Of a DNA stretch of 64,000 bases, positions 7,880-18,088 are shown piece after piece. Position 1 is the stretch's first letter; every line of letters starts with the position of its first letter. A program made the translations under genes and the position numbers. This DNA is from an uncultured Treponema sp. (GTDB taxonomy: Bacteria > Spirochaetota > Spirochaetia > Treponematales > Treponemataceae). The DNA lies in contig CALFJF010000044.1 in assembly GCA_937877535.1 (NCBI GenBank), positions 26,294 to 90,293 of the forward strand, written 5' to 3'. The notes beneath the pieces are model-generated. The model was not told where the DNA came from, did not search any database, and worked only from the letters and a program-made list of their open reading frames with translations.

Positions 7880-8863
7880 TTACGGTGTTTTTTCTTTCCA
7901 AAAAAATGTCAACTCGTGTTTGTTTTTATTCAAATGCAAAACGTGCGCTCCCGAAATCGAAGCGAATTCCAAAACCAAAAGCCAATCAATCGCGCCTTGC
8001 ATTTTTATCGTGCAAATTATATGTTTTGCCCTTCCGCTTTCAATCCATTTTTGAACCCACTCCAAAAGCCTCGAAGGATAGCAAATCACGTCGCTCAAAA
8101 GCCAATCGACTTTTTGCGTGTTGAGTTTTTCGCACACGTCGTCAACAGAAAGCGTAAAAGCGTCGTGGGGCAAAAAAAGCACGTTCGCGTCTTTCATCAA
8201 TTCTTCAGAAAGCGGCGAGCGGTCAACAGAAAACACAAAAACGCCGCAATTTTTCATTGCCCAAGTCCAGCCGCCAGGACACGCGCCCGCGTCAAAGCAT
8301 TTTTCGCCAGAAACGGGAAATGGAAAATCAAAGCACGTGTGAGCCACGGTCAACGCTTCCCAGATTTTCAAATACGCGCGACTCGGCGGATGCTCGTGGT
8401 CTTCCAAAAAAGAAATCGCACCGAGCGGAAACGGACTGCTCGTTTTTGGCGAAAAAATCAATTCGTTTTGAGACAAAAGAGAAAAAAATCCCATTGGCGT
8501 GTTTGGAATTTCGCACGGAAAAGAGCGCGATTTTACGTGTATGTACGGCAATTTTTCTTGAATGAGCGCGCTTCGGCGAAAAAAAGAAAAACAATACGCA
8601 GCCCAATTTCTTTGGATTTTTTTTAGAATTCCCGCCGCTTCGGAAATCGAAGAAAACGACTTTTTTTGAAGAGAAAAACTAGAGCACCTTGAAAAATACG
8701 GGCTTCCTTTTTCCTTTGGAAAATCGGGAATCAAAACGAGTTCTCCAAGTCGAGTGGCGTTTTTTGCGCCAACGTTAAATCGCTCAAAAAGTTCCGATTC
8801 AAGCAGATGCGCCATTTTTGGAAATGGAAGAAAAGCCGAAAAACGCTCTAAATCATCTGACAT
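7880..8863 (-). CDS. RlmM/FtsJ-like 2'-O-ribose rRNA methyltransferase
   Basis: The 327-residue protein has an FtsJ-type Rossmann methyltransferase in its C-terminal half. The SAM loop is DAGACPGGWTWAM (about residue 200), and the K-D-K-E catalytic tetrad can be traced as Lys in RAYLKIWEAL, Asp in WLLSDVICYP, Lys in CTIKMQG and Glu in NKHELTFF. This arrangement matches RlmM (23S rRNA C2498 2'-O-methylation) more than RlmE; a substrate in 23S rRNA is inferred. The N-terminal half is divergent and I cannot identify a THUMP domain. The start overlaps the end of the PilZ gene by 16 bp, with GAGG five bases before the ATG. Confidence 0.75.
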   Translation of the reverse strand: MSDDLERFSAFLPFPKMAHLLESELFERFNVGAKNATRLGELVLIPDFPKEKGSPYFSRCSSFSLQKKSFSSISEAAGILKKIQRNWAAYCFSFFRRSALIQEKLPYIHVKSRSFPCEIPNTPMGFFSLLSQNELIFSPKTSSPFPLGAISFLEDHEHPPSRAYLKIWEALTVAHTCFDFPFPVSGEKCFDAGACPGGWTWAMKNCGVFVFSVDRSPLSEELMKDANVLFLPHDAFTLSVDDVCEKLNTQKVDWLLSDVICYPSRLLEWVQKWIESGRAKHIICTIKMQGAIDWLLVLEFASISGAHVLHLNKNKHELTFFWKEKTP

Positions 8864-9324
8864 GAAAGCCTCGGCTCAAAAACGCGATTGCCACAAAGCG
8901 CGTCAACTACGTCGGAAACGGTTTTTCTCGCCCAGTCTTCGTCTCCGATTCCAAGAAGGTCAAAATCGTCCGCGCTTTCTTCAAAACCGTCAACGTATTT
9001 TGAATAAAGCGGAAAATCGAGTGCGGGCAAAAGAGAAAATCCGATGTGCGTCCGCGAAGTCCGCCTTTCGTCATATTTCCAAACGGGAATCGCAAGCAAG
9101 CGCAACGAAATCGATTCGCGCGGAAGATGCAACAAAAGTTCGTATTCGTCGGTCACAGATTCGTTTTCAAAAGATTCGTCAAAATGCAAAGAAACGTCAG
9201 CGTCAAAAATCGTTTTAAGCCCGCTGTGGCTTACGTCGCAAAGGATTCCTGGAAAAGCGCACAAACGCTTACATTCAACTCGTCCAAAGTCAGAAAACCG
9301 TTCGTATTTGCGTAATTCATCCAT
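8848..9324 (-). CDS. PilZ-domain protein, candidate c-di-GMP receptor
   Basis: The 158-residue protein carries the two parts of a PilZ site: an Arg-rich start (RKYERFSDFGRVEC, residues 5-18) and, about 13 residues on, DVSHSGLKTIF (the D/N-x-S-x-x-G motif). PilZ domains bind cyclic di-GMP, which fits the diguanylate cyclase encoded at 25-26 kb. A C-terminal helical tail (WARKTVSDVVDALCG) is unassigned. It lies 43 bp downstream of the giant surface-protein gene and overlaps the methyltransferase gene. A CATAAT box 9 bp before the ATG and absence of a Shine-Dalgarno suggest its own start as well. Confidence 0.8.
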   Translation of the reverse strand: MDELRKYERFSDFGRVECKRLCAFPGILCDVSHSGLKTIFDADVSLHFDESFENESVTDEYELLLHLPRESISLRLLAIPVWKYDERRTSRTHIGFSLLPALDFPLYSKYVDGFEESADDFDLLGIGDEDWARKTVSDVVDALCGNRVFEPRLSCQMI

Positions 9325-9333
9325 GATTTTTTG

Positions 9334-9339
9334 ATTATG
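9334..9339 (-). promoter_or_regulatory. Possible -10 box of the PilZ gene
   Basis: CATAAT on the minus strand lies 9 bp before the ATG. It falls in the 43-bp gap after the giant gene, where no terminator is visible, so read-through transcription is an alternative. Confidence 0.3.
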
Positions 9340-9367
9340 GCAGATTTTTCATTTTGCTGGAATTCCC

Positions 9368-12300
9368 CTATTTTATAACGAGGACTTTTCGAGTTTCGTC
9401 GATTCCGCTGCCTGAAACGCGAACAAAGTACAGCCCGCGCGCGACTTCTTTTCCCGCGCCATTTGTGCCGTCCCAGTAAAAATAATGCGTTCCTGCGCTC
9501 TTTTTTCCGCGAGAAAGCCGCGCAACAACGCCTCCGTCAAGCGTTAGAACGAACACGTTTAATTGTCCGTCAGACGGAAGGTCAACTTTTATAACGGTTT
9601 TTTCGCGCACCGTCGCGTCGATGACGTTGTTCAAAATCGAAACTCCGCCACGCTGATTTTTTGTTCCCGCGATTTTGAACGACCACAAATCCACAAACGA
9701 AAAATCTCCCGCAGCGATTTTTGATTCTGGCATCCAAAGCGCGTAAAGCGGAACGCGTGGCGTATTTGTGTCTCCGTCGTGGTTCAACGTTATTTCCGAG
9801 TCGCCTTTTTTTATCTTAAAAATAAATTGCCACTCGTTTCCCGCATTAAAATGAAACTCGTCATTTTTGAGAATTGCGTCATAAAAAAGTGGCGACTCTT
9901 CCGACGGCACAGGAGGAACGGAAACGGTTTCGCCCGTGTCGTTCCAAAGCGTTGCGTACGAATCGAGTTCCGTGGTAAGCCACACGCGCCACGATTTTCC
10001 TGTAAGCCGCGTCAATTTGTCGCCAAGCCAAGAAGAAAGAACGCGCGAAGACGGAAAAAGCACCATTTCACATTCTTCGCCAGAAGAAGGCGCAACGGCT
10101 TCGCCGCTTGCAGAAACGCCGCCCGTAAATTGCAAACGGAACGTGATGTCTTTTCCACTTTTGAGCGTGCCATAATTTCCAGAGTTTTCCGAAAAATCGT
10201 GAACGGCGTAATCTTTGCTCAAAGAATCCGTAACGTTTGTGCCGTAAAGCCCTTGCTCTATCCACTCGTCGCCGTCAACGCTGTCGTCTTCGGCGTACGC
10301 ATAAAGCGTGTTCACCGCATTGAGCGCGAAATCCGAAAGCGCGTGGCACGTGTTATCAAGGACGCAGTTTCCTGCGCTGTCGCGAAGATACGGCATTTTT
10401 ACCATTTCTCCAAAAATATTCGTTGTGTCTTCGCCGCCAGACACTTTTATCCACAGGTCTTCCACGTCAGAAAGCGTTACGTTTCGACTCAAAGTCAAAA
10501 GAAGCGCGGTAGAATCGTCCGTTTCAAGCGCGATTTCAACGCCCGTTACGAAAATCTCCTCGGAGGGAAAATCGAGCGTGTTCACATCGTCGCTTTCGCT
10601 TTTTACAAAAATCAAATTGTCCTGAATGTTTTGAGCAAGGTCGCTCCAATCCTGCGCCGAAAGCGAGCCGAGGCGCACTCCATTCCAAGCGAGCGTTTTT
10701 GTAAAAACGGCGTAGATTTTATTGTGCGAAATGGGCGCAAGCGTGAGCGCAAACGTTGGCGGCGTAATGTCGAGTGAGCGGACGGTTTTCTTTTGAGAGC
10801 CTTCATCGCTTTCCAAAAGACGATTTCCTGCCAAATCCGTGATAAAGCCCGTTTCCGTGTTGTAGCGAATCGAAAAAGTCGTTCTTGACGGAAGCCCCAG
10901 CGAAAGGTCGTCGGAAGAAAGCGGAACTGAAAAATAAAGCCCGTCGTCGCTCGTTTGCGTCGTTTGATAATATTCGTCGTTTCTAAAAATCGGACTTGAA
11001 ACAGATTGCAAAATGCCCGTTTCTCCAACGCTTCTCCAGTCGCTCGTTTTGCCGTCGAGTTTGTACATATATTCAAAAGCCGCTTCCGCTCCGTACAAAC
11101 TCGATTTTCTGATTCCGCCGTCCGTGAACGAAGAAAAAGAGCCGAGTTTATCGCGCGAGCCGCCGATTGCCTCTGGAGCGGCTCCCGTTTGTCCTTTGAG
11201 AGGCGTTTTTGTGTCTGCCGAATTGACCCAGCCCGTCCGAACGAGCCACATTCGGCTTGCGTCAGAATAATCAGGCTCGCCGTCAAAAAGGTGCAATTCG
11301 ATTTTTTCGATGTACGGGTTTGTTGCCGAGCGAACAGTTCCCACGAGTTCGTGCGTACTTTCGCCCGCTGCGTTTTTCTTTCCGCCACTCGTCCAAGCGT
11401 CCGTTGAATCCACGTAGGGCGCAAAAACGGGCGCGGACGTGTCCCAAGCGCAATAAAAATCGGGAGCAAGCGTGCGAGAAACCGAAGGAAGCGCGTTCAA
11501 AAAGAGTTCTTTTTGAACGTGATTTTGCGTCGCGCTCGACTCTGAATGTGAAAGAATCGCGTTTTTTTCGCCGTCCGCGCGTTGCGCTTTGTCTACGATA
11601 TATTCGTTTTCAAGCGAGCGAATTTTTGTTTGAAGCAAAGGCGAGTACGGGCAAATCGCATTTTCAATGTAGCCCGCCCAGTTTTTTTCGCCCGCGCTTT
11701 CAGAAAGAACGTAGCCTGCAACAGAAAGCCGAATCCTGTGGCTTTGCACTTCTTCTGCGCTAGACGCATTTTTTTTGAATTGACGATAAAAAGCGTGCGG
11801 TTTTTCCGAATCGATTTCCCCGCTCCACGCTTCTCCAGTGCGAATTTTGTGTCCCGCACGAATGTTTCCGCGAGAAAATTCTGCAAACCCGTCCGAGAAA
11901 AACGGAAAATCGCCCGATTGCGATTTTAATGCCCCGCGCCGATTTTCTTCTCCCGCGCGAAAATTAGAGCCTCCGAGTGCGCTCGTCATGTCGGCAATGT
12001 CAACCGCCTCTGAATACTGAAACTCAAGAAAATTATGCGCGTCATAATCTTTTTGAGAAGAAAGCGTCGCGTCATGTACTTCTTGTCCCGTGTAAGACGC
12101 AATCAAAACGGGCCGGCAATGGTCTTCGGTGTCAGAAAACGAAGGCTCGCCTGCGCTTCCAAACGGAAGCGAATGCGTGTGTCCGTGCCGCGCAGCAAAA
12201 AGCCCTGAAAGCGCACTGATGTCAACTTTCACGTTTTGATGCACTCCCAAAGAATCCGAACTTTCGCTTTCGCCCGCGCTTTTTCCCGTAGCGTCGGTGT

Positions 12301-15300
12301 TCCATCGATTCGCGCTTTTGAAATAGACCGTCTTTGCGCTATCGCTCAAAAAAGGAGTCGTGCAATCCGCGTCCAAAAACGCGCCCGACGAAACGGAAGC
12401 AGAGCCGTCTGAAATCCAAAGTCCGCCAGAAGAAAGCGACGACGAAAGAAGAGCCGCCGAATAAACCTCTTTATTTGAGTTTTCAACGGGAATATTAAAA
12501 ATGACGCACAGAACGTCGTCGTAAACGGTGTACGCTTTTTCGATTTTTGGCGAATCAAACTGAAACGCGCCCGTTGCGCCACTTACGTCCGCGCCGTCGC
12601 ACACGATTTTTAGAGAATCGCCATTTTCATAAGACACGGAGTAATTTCCGCCCGCGTCCCTCACTCCTTGCGAGGAAGACGCAGAAACAAACGCATTTCC
12701 GACTTGCCCTTCAACGTGAACGTTTTTCACCGAACAATTAAAAACCGCCGCCCAGTTTTCTCCCCACTGATTTTCTCCAAAAGAAGCAGACGAATTAAAA
12801 GAAACTTTTGAGCCGTCGTTTTTTGGAAGAGAAAGCGTAAAAAATCCTGTGCCGCCGTCTAAATCCACGCCATTTGCATAAAAAACGCCTTTAACCGAAA
12901 GAGTCGCGTCCGACAAATCCAAAAAAACCGCATTTTTTTCACTCGGAGAACGCTCAGGAAAAGAAAATCGAGAATTCGAGTCGGAAAAATTGGAATCGGT
13001 CGGAGAATACTTTTCTCCAAAAACGATAACATTTTTTTGCGAATCGATTTTTTGCCCAGAAAAACCGAATTGCCCCGAATCAAATAAAAAATCGCCCAAA
13101 ACAGAAAGCGGACTTTTTAAGGTCATTTTCTTTTCAGAAAACAAAAACGAAAGATTTTGCAAAACCGAGATTTCGCTTCCGCTCCACGTGCCGTCCTCAA
13201 AAGAAAAAACGCTCACGTTTCCAGAAAATTCTTGTTTTCCGCCGGAAACGTAGGAAGCCGATTTTAATTCGATTTTTTCTGCCAAAACAAAAACGTCGCC
13301 AGAAACGCCCGCGTTTTCGCCCTCTCCGATTCCAGAAAAAAGAACCGAATCCGCATCATGAACCACAAGCGAAGAAAGTGGCGTGGCAGAGCCGATTTTT
13401 TCAAAAAAGTGAATGGAATCGGAAGCGTTTACAAAAAGATGTGCCGTGCCGTCAACGCTTTTGGTAAACGCAACCGAAGAAGCAAAAACGTTTTGAGGAT
13501 TTTCCGCGCTTGTGCCACCTTTTTCAAAAATCGTTTCGCCCTCGATTTTTAGGCTGTGCCTCGCGTCGCTTTTTCCAACGTCGCCCAAAAATGTGATTTT
13601 TGCGTCGTTTTCCACGTGCAAAGTAGAATCCGCCAAAAACGAAACGTCGCCTTTGTATGTTTGCGCACCCGTCGTTTTTACGCCGTTTTCTATTTGCGCG
13701 GCACTGTTTACCGTAATCGATGAGCATTGTGCGTCCGCGTTGATTTTTAGGTCGCTCCCAGAAATCGTAACGTCGCCGCCTTTCTCGTCGCCAAAGCCGA
13801 TTTTTACTCCGCTTTGAAAAGCGTTGGCAGAAGACAAGAGTTTGAGCGTGTTTCCCTCGCCGTTTGCGATGAGCGTCGTTTCAGCCACAGAAATCGCCTC
13901 TGAAACCGTGCCAGCCGCCCCATCAGAAAATTCCAGCTTATGATAATCGTTGCCCCAAATCAAAGCCGCGCCGAACGAACCGTGATAGTCGATTATCCCG
14001 TCCGCCGTAACATCGGACTTCTTCGTAATCGCGCTTAAATCTTCCGTTCCAAGCACGCGGATTTTTCCAGAATTTAAAAGCGTGTTCACGGTGAGTTTTT
14101 TCCCCGCAAAATCAAAAACCGCGTTTTCTTCTATTTTAATAGAACTTACGACTTGCTCATTTTCGCCGTCACCGTCAACATCAAAATCAAAAGTTTTCGT
14201 ATCATTCGATAAATCCACGCCGTCAGTCAAATCAGACAAAATCGGGTAATTTTCGTTGCCCACGCGCGGTATCGTCACGACGGAATATTTTTGCGGAACA
14301 GAAGAAGGCGACCAGTTTGAGGGCTCATCCCAATCCGTGTCCGTCGCGCCCGTCCATTCGTATTCCTGCCCTGCGAAAATCCAGTTCGTGTTCCCGCCGC
14401 CGTCCTCATTGTAGCCGTTTTTTGCGTACACGATGATTGGGTCCGTGCGCATGTTTTTTGAATTTGCAATTTTTGCGTATTTTAGAGAAATCTTTTCAAC
14501 ATAATCAGGCGAAAATTTCCATTCAGAATCGCCCGTAATCGTGACGAGATTTTCCGAGTCGCCTTTGAGCGTGAAATTTCCGCTGACTTTCTGAGTCGTT
14601 CCGCCAGCAAAAGTGAGCGTCGTTCCCGCTTTTTCGCAAGTAAAATCGGTGAATGTGTTGCTTCCTGAAATCGCTGTGTCGTTCATAAAAATGGCGGCAT
14701 AAAATTTGTTTTCTCCGCTGATTTGCGCCTCCGAGCCAGCAAAAATGACCTTGCTTTCATTCGCGACAAAACCGCTCGCCCCCGACTCGTTCGACCAATC
14801 GACTTCGACTGTAATTTCGTGGCTGTCCGTGCTTGCACTGCCCGCTTGCAAAACCGCCCCCGCCGAAATCGAGACCGAAGAGAGCGTTGTGCCGCCCGAA
14901 AGCGTTGTTGTGCCGCCTTCGATTGAAAGTCCGCCGATTTTATCAGAATTTTCCGTAGGAGAAAGTGAAACCTTGCCTTTCGTTGTAACAGAAGATGACT
15001 CATAAATCGTGTCGGCCAGCGTGATTCCGTAGGATTTTCCGTCAAATTCAAATGAAGTTTCGCTCGCCGAATGTAAAGTTAGCTTTGAAATTTCAGAATC
15101 TGTGGCTTCGGCTTTTACCCCCGCCGAAAAAGTGTTTTCGCCTGAAAGCAAAACTGATTTTCCGCGTTCAATCGTGACCACGCCGCCAAAAACATTCGCT
15201 TCTGAAAGTGTGATTTCTGCATTAGAAGCGATTTTTATGTCCGTCGTTCCAGAAACTTCAATTCCCGAACTTTGCGAAACAACCCCCGTAATTTCAAGAT

Positions 15301-17854
15301 TCGCATAATCTGCCCCGGTCGTATTAAAATCGGTTAGATTCAATGGAGAGGCATCCGTTCCGCCAGAATAACGCACCGTGCCGTCGTTTGAAGCGTCGTT
15401 GATTTGCTTCGTGCCGTCAGTGATTCGAGAATCGCCTTTGTATTCGATTGTGCCGTAATTCGTGAGCGTTTCAACAGAATCATCGGTGTTGGTAAGGGGA
15501 AGTCCCGCCGCATTGTCGATTGTCAGGAGAGCGGTATGAGAAGAGGCGGTCTCCGTTCCAATGACAAGATTTTTCAAACTTACATCATCGCTTTGGAGAA
15601 TCGGATAATATGCACAGCCGTCGGGAATCACGACTTTCACGCCCGCCGTGTTTTCTGAAGCAAGCCCCGGAACTATCCCCAAATCCCAGTTCGCAGCGAT
15701 AGCCCAGGAATCATGAGAAGCAGAGTCTTCGCCCCTCCAAGTGAAGACAAAATCGTAGCCAAGATTCCAGCCGTGCTTGTACAGCGTGATGTAATCCGTT
15801 GGCTCCGCTCCCTCGCTCGGCTTGCTCGAATTTTCCGTTGTGTAAGCCGTGTGCGAGCCTTTTTTGACATCACTTCCTTCTTTTATGAACACATTTTCTC
15901 CGATTGAAAGATAATCCGCGCTGGTATTTGCCGCAGGAACAACAATCGTTGATTCAGAATCGCTTTTAAGCGTGAGCAGATTGTCCGCGTTTCCTTTGAG
16001 CGAGAGCATTCCGCTGAGAGTTTGCGTTGTGCCGCCTGCAAAAGTGAGCGAAATCCCGCCCTTTTCGCAAACAAAATCCGTGAAATCATTGCTCCCCCCG
16101 AGAGTCGCGCTTTCCATAAAAATTGCTTTTGCGAAAGTGGAATCACCCGAAATCGTAGCGTTTTCGCCTGTGAAAGTGACCGTTTTGCCGCTCGCAGAAA
16201 GTCCGTTGTCTGAAGTGTTGTTGTTCGTCCAGTCGCCAGAAACGGTGATGTCATTTTGGAGCAAAAGAGTTGCCGAAGACGCTATTTCGATATTATTCAG
16301 AACAGAATCAGAATCAGAATACGAAATGGAACTTGCCGCAGAATTGAATCGTATCGTTTCAGAAGAAGCGATTTTTTCGGCAGAAAGCGTATCAAGCACG
16401 AGTGTTCCAGACAAATCGGAAGTTCCTTTCAATTCAAGAACTTTGAATTCAACATCTTCATTTGATGAAAACGAGTGAGATTCGCCCACCGTTCCCGCAG
16501 TGATTTTATTGTCCGAAGAAGAGAAAGTGATGCCCGTACAATCAGAAAAATCAGCATTTCCGGTGATTGAAAGCGAGTTGTCAGTTTCAATCGCGCCGAT
16601 TACTGTAAAATTGTAGAAATCCTGCTTTTCGCTTCCTAAGATTTTTGTCGATGAAGAAGAATCCAAGCCAAAAATGACCGCCGATTTGTTGTGCGAAAAT
16701 GTTCCACCCGCCGAATTATCCCAAGTGTCGGTAATAGTGAGCGTTGAGTCATCGGCAGGGGAAAATTTTGAATTCTCCCCCAAAATTAGTTTTCCGAGCG
16801 CACAACTGGGCACGGTCATATTCAAATGATTTTCAAGCGTTTGCGAACCTGTGCCCGTAATTTCCGAAATCGTGACATTCACTTCGCCCGTTCCGACATC
16901 ATCTATGTAATCAAAATCCGCCGTATCAGAAATTTCGAGTTTTTTTATCGCAATATCAAGTCCATGCGCAATGTCAAGTTCACAAGAAATGAATTTTAAA
17001 GTGCCGTCACCCGAATATTGTGAATAGAGAGAAAATTTACCAGTATTTAAAGTAAGACTTGCCCCCGATTTTACTTCAAGGTTTTTCACGGAAATATCTT
17101 CCGTTACAACCGGCTGATTCGGAGGCTCACTCGGAATCGTCACAACCGCATCTTGAGCATTTGGATAATTCGAAACAGGAAGGAAAGTCGCGCCGTCCGC
17201 CCAATTCGTGTTTTTTTCCCACTTCGTTGGCTCTGAATCATACTCGCCCGTCCACACATACGAGCCAGAAAAAGGAAAATTCCAGCCATTTTCGTAAACA
17301 GCACGATAATTGTCCTTCGTTTCTCCCTCGTCAGGTTTGCTGTTTTTCACCGAAAATGCACCAGACACAACAGAATCCGCCGTTTCCGTGATTTTTATGC
17401 TACTTCCAATCAAAAGATTCGTGCCAGTGAAAGCAGATTTTTTAGCCACAATTTGCCCGCTTCCGTCAATCTTAACATCAGAATCGCCGCCAAGAGAGAA
17501 TGACGAAACGTTTGACGCTTCCAGCGTTCCGTTTACGGTTAAATTGCCGCCGTTTTCAATTTCCCCCGTAATTTCTAAAGTGTGCTCCGCGACAATCGTA
17601 ATATCAGCCCCACTGTTTTTTAGGGATTTTATTGTAACATCAGAATCAATCGTAATGGAAACACTTTGATTTATAATAACGTCATCGCCATTTGATGGAA
17701 CGCCAGTACCGCCGCTTTGCGTATTCCAATTTGAGTAGATGTTCCACTTATCATCTTCACCGACCCAATAATACGTTTCAGAATGCAAAAAAAACGCGCC
17801 AAAAATCGCAAGGAGAATCGAGAAAAATGACGTTTTTAGCCGCTGTTTTTCCAT
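9368..17854 (-). CDS. Giant modular secreted/surface protein (2828 residues)
   Basis: A signal peptide (SILLAIFGAFFLHS, cut near residue 25) is followed by four related modules of the type W-x-G-x(n)-W-x(n)-NW-x(n)-P at about residues 28, 199, 700 and 1160 (YYWVGEDDKWNIYSNW; YVWTGEYDS; FTWRGEDSASHDSW; YEWTGATDTDWDEPSNW). Between them lie Ser/Thr/Gly-rich beta-strand repeats typical of right-handed beta-helix passengers (repeated TLSGG, TTQ and SGNFTLKG patterns). The last 80 residues form a FlgD-Ig/T9SS-A-like end domain (FYWDGTNGAGKEVARGLYFVRV, two parts). A role as adhesin or cell-surface stalk is inferred; no enzyme motif is seen. The start is secure: AAAGGAGGT lies upstream of the ATG. 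It may be co-transcribed with the PilZ gene. Confidence 0.85.
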   Translation of the reverse strand: MEKQRLKTSFFSILLAIFGAFFLHSETYYWVGEDDKWNIYSNWNTQSGGTGVPSNGDDVIINQSVSITIDSDVTIKSLKNSGADITIVAEHTLEITGEIENGGNLTVNGTLEASNVSSFSLGGDSDVKIDGSGQIVAKKSAFTGTNLLIGSSIKITETADSVVSGAFSVKNSKPDEGETKDNYRAVYENGWNFPFSGSYVWTGEYDSEPTKWEKNTNWADGATFLPVSNYPNAQDAVVTIPSEPPNQPVVTEDISVKNLEVKSGASLTLNTGKFSLYSQYSGDGTLKFISCELDIAHGLDIAIKKLEISDTADFDYIDDVGTGEVNVTISEITGTGSQTLENHLNMTVPSCALGKLILGENSKFSPADDSTLTITDTWDNSAGGTFSHNKSAVIFGLDSSSSTKILGSEKQDFYNFTVIGAIETDNSLSITGNADFSDCTGITFSSSDNKITAGTVGESHSFSSNEDVEFKVLELKGTSDLSGTLVLDTLSAEKIASSETIRFNSAASSISYSDSDSVLNNIEIASSATLLLQNDITVSGDWTNNNTSDNGLSASGKTVTFTGENATISGDSTFAKAIFMESATLGGSNDFTDFVCEKGGISLTFAGGTTQTLSGMLSLKGNADNLLTLKSDSESTIVVPAANTSADYLSIGENVFIKEGSDVKKGSHTAYTTENSSKPSEGAEPTDYITLYKHGWNLGYDFVFTWRGEDSASHDSWAIAANWDLGIVPGLASENTAGVKVVIPDGCAYYPILQSDDVSLKNLVIGTETASSHTALLTIDNAAGLPLTNTDDSVETLTNYGTIEYKGDSRITDGTKQINDASNDGTVRYSGGTDASPLNLTDFNTTGADYANLEITGVVSQSSGIEVSGTTDIKIASNAEITLSEANVFGGVVTIERGKSVLLSGENTFSAGVKAEATDSEISKLTLHSASETSFEFDGKSYGITLADTIYESSSVTTKGKVSLSPTENSDKIGGLSIEGGTTTLSGGTTLSSVSISAGAVLQAGSASTDSHEITVEVDWSNESGASGFVANESKVIFAGSEAQISGENKFYAAIFMNDTAISGSNTFTDFTCEKAGTTLTFAGGTTQKVSGNFTLKGDSENLVTITGDSEWKFSPDYVEKISLKYAKIANSKNMRTDPIIVYAKNGYNEDGGGNTNWIFAGQEYEWTGATDTDWDEPSNWSPSSVPQKYSVVTIPRVGNENYPILSDLTDGVDLSNDTKTFDFDVDGDGENEQVVSSIKIEENAVFDFAGKKLTVNTLLNSGKIRVLGTEDLSAITKKSDVTADGIIDYHGSFGAALIWGNDYHKLEFSDGAAGTVSEAISVAETTLIANGEGNTLKLLSSANAFQSGVKIGFGDEKGGDVTISGSDLKINADAQCSSITVNSAAQIENGVKTTGAQTYKGDVSFLADSTLHVENDAKITFLGDVGKSDARHSLKIEGETIFEKGGTSAENPQNVFASSVAFTKSVDGTAHLFVNASDSIHFFEKIGSATPLSSLVVHDADSVLFSGIGEGENAGVSGDVFVLAEKIELKSASYVSGGKQEFSGNVSVFSFEDGTWSGSEISVLQNLSFLFSEKKMTLKSPLSVLGDFLFDSGQFGFSGQKIDSQKNVIVFGEKYSPTDSNFSDSNSRFSFPERSPSEKNAVFLDLSDATLSVKGVFYANGVDLDGGTGFFTLSLPKNDGSKVSFNSSASFGENQWGENWAAVFNCSVKNVHVEGQVGNAFVSASSSQGVRDAGGNYSVSYENGDSLKIVCDGADVSGATGAFQFDSPKIEKAYTVYDDVLCVIFNIPVENSNKEVYSAALLSSSLSSGGLWISDGSASVSSGAFLDADCTTPFLSDSAKTVYFKSANRWNTDATGKSAGESESSDSLGVHQNVKVDISALSGLFAARHGHTHSLPFGSAGEPSFSDTEDHCRPVLIASYTGQEVHDATLSSQKDYDAHNFLEFQYSEAVDIADMTSALGGSNFRAGEENRRGALKSQSGDFPFFSDGFAEFSRGNIRAGHKIRTGEAWSGEIDSEKPHAFYRQFKKNASSAEEVQSHRIRLSVAGYVLSESAGEKNWAGYIENAICPYSPLLQTKIRSLENEYIVDKAQRADGEKNAILSHSESSATQNHVQKELFLNALPSVSRTLAPDFYCAWDTSAPVFAPYVDSTDAWTSGGKKNAAGESTHELVGTVRSATNPYIEKIELHLFDGEPDYSDASRMWLVRTGWVNSADTKTPLKGQTGAAPEAIGGSRDKLGSFSSFTDGGIRKSSLYGAEAAFEYMYKLDGKTSDWRSVGETGILQSVSSPIFRNDEYYQTTQTSDDGLYFSVPLSSDDLSLGLPSRTTFSIRYNTETGFITDLAGNRLLESDEGSQKKTVRSLDITPPTFALTLAPISHNKIYAVFTKTLAWNGVRLGSLSAQDWSDLAQNIQDNLIFVKSESDDVNTLDFPSEEIFVTGVEIALETDDSTALLLTLSRNVTLSDVEDLWIKVSGGEDTTNIFGEMVKMPYLRDSAGNCVLDNTCHALSDFALNAVNTLYAYAEDDSVDGDEWIEQGLYGTNVTDSLSKDYAVHDFSENSGNYGTLKSGKDITFRLQFTGGVSASGEAVAPSSGEECEMVLFPSSRVLSSWLGDKLTRLTGKSWRVWLTTELDSYATLWNDTGETVSVPPVPSEESPLFYDAILKNDEFHFNAGNEWQFIFKIKKGDSEITLNHDGDTNTPRVPLYALWMPESKIAAGDFSFVDLWSFKIAGTKNQRGGVSILNNVIDATVREKTVIKVDLPSDGQLNVFVLTLDGGVVARLSRGKKSAGTHYFYWDGTNGAGKEVARGLYFVRVSGSGIDETRKVLVIK

Positions 17855-17932
17855 ATTTCTAAACCTCCTTTATTTTCGGCACTTTTTTGAAAAAGAGATT
17901 GTTACACCAAGCGCACTAATGCTTTCGCTCGT

Positions 17933-17938
17933 ATTATA
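17933..17938 (-). promoter_or_regulatory. -10 box of the giant-protein gene
   Basis: TATAAT on the minus strand, preceded by TGCGAA, lies 78 bp before the ATG. The -35 is weak. The region 17855-18088 between the two minus-strand genes contains nothing else I can support. Confidence 0.45.
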
Positions 17939-18088
17939 TTCGCATTCTTTGACTTGTTGTGCATTTACAAAACGAAAAATAGTTCGATAACGGCATTATC
18001 GCTTCGATTGACGAGTTCTCAAATTCCATGCTCTAAAACGTAAAGTTTTTCACCAAAGAATTTTTATTAAATGAAAACAAAACCGCCG

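Noticed and set aside
9779..10777. Plus-strand ORF of 332 codons opposite the giant-protein gene
   Set aside because: The Arg/Lys-rich product follows from the complement of Ser/Asp-rich codons; the minus-strand gene has signal peptide and repeats.
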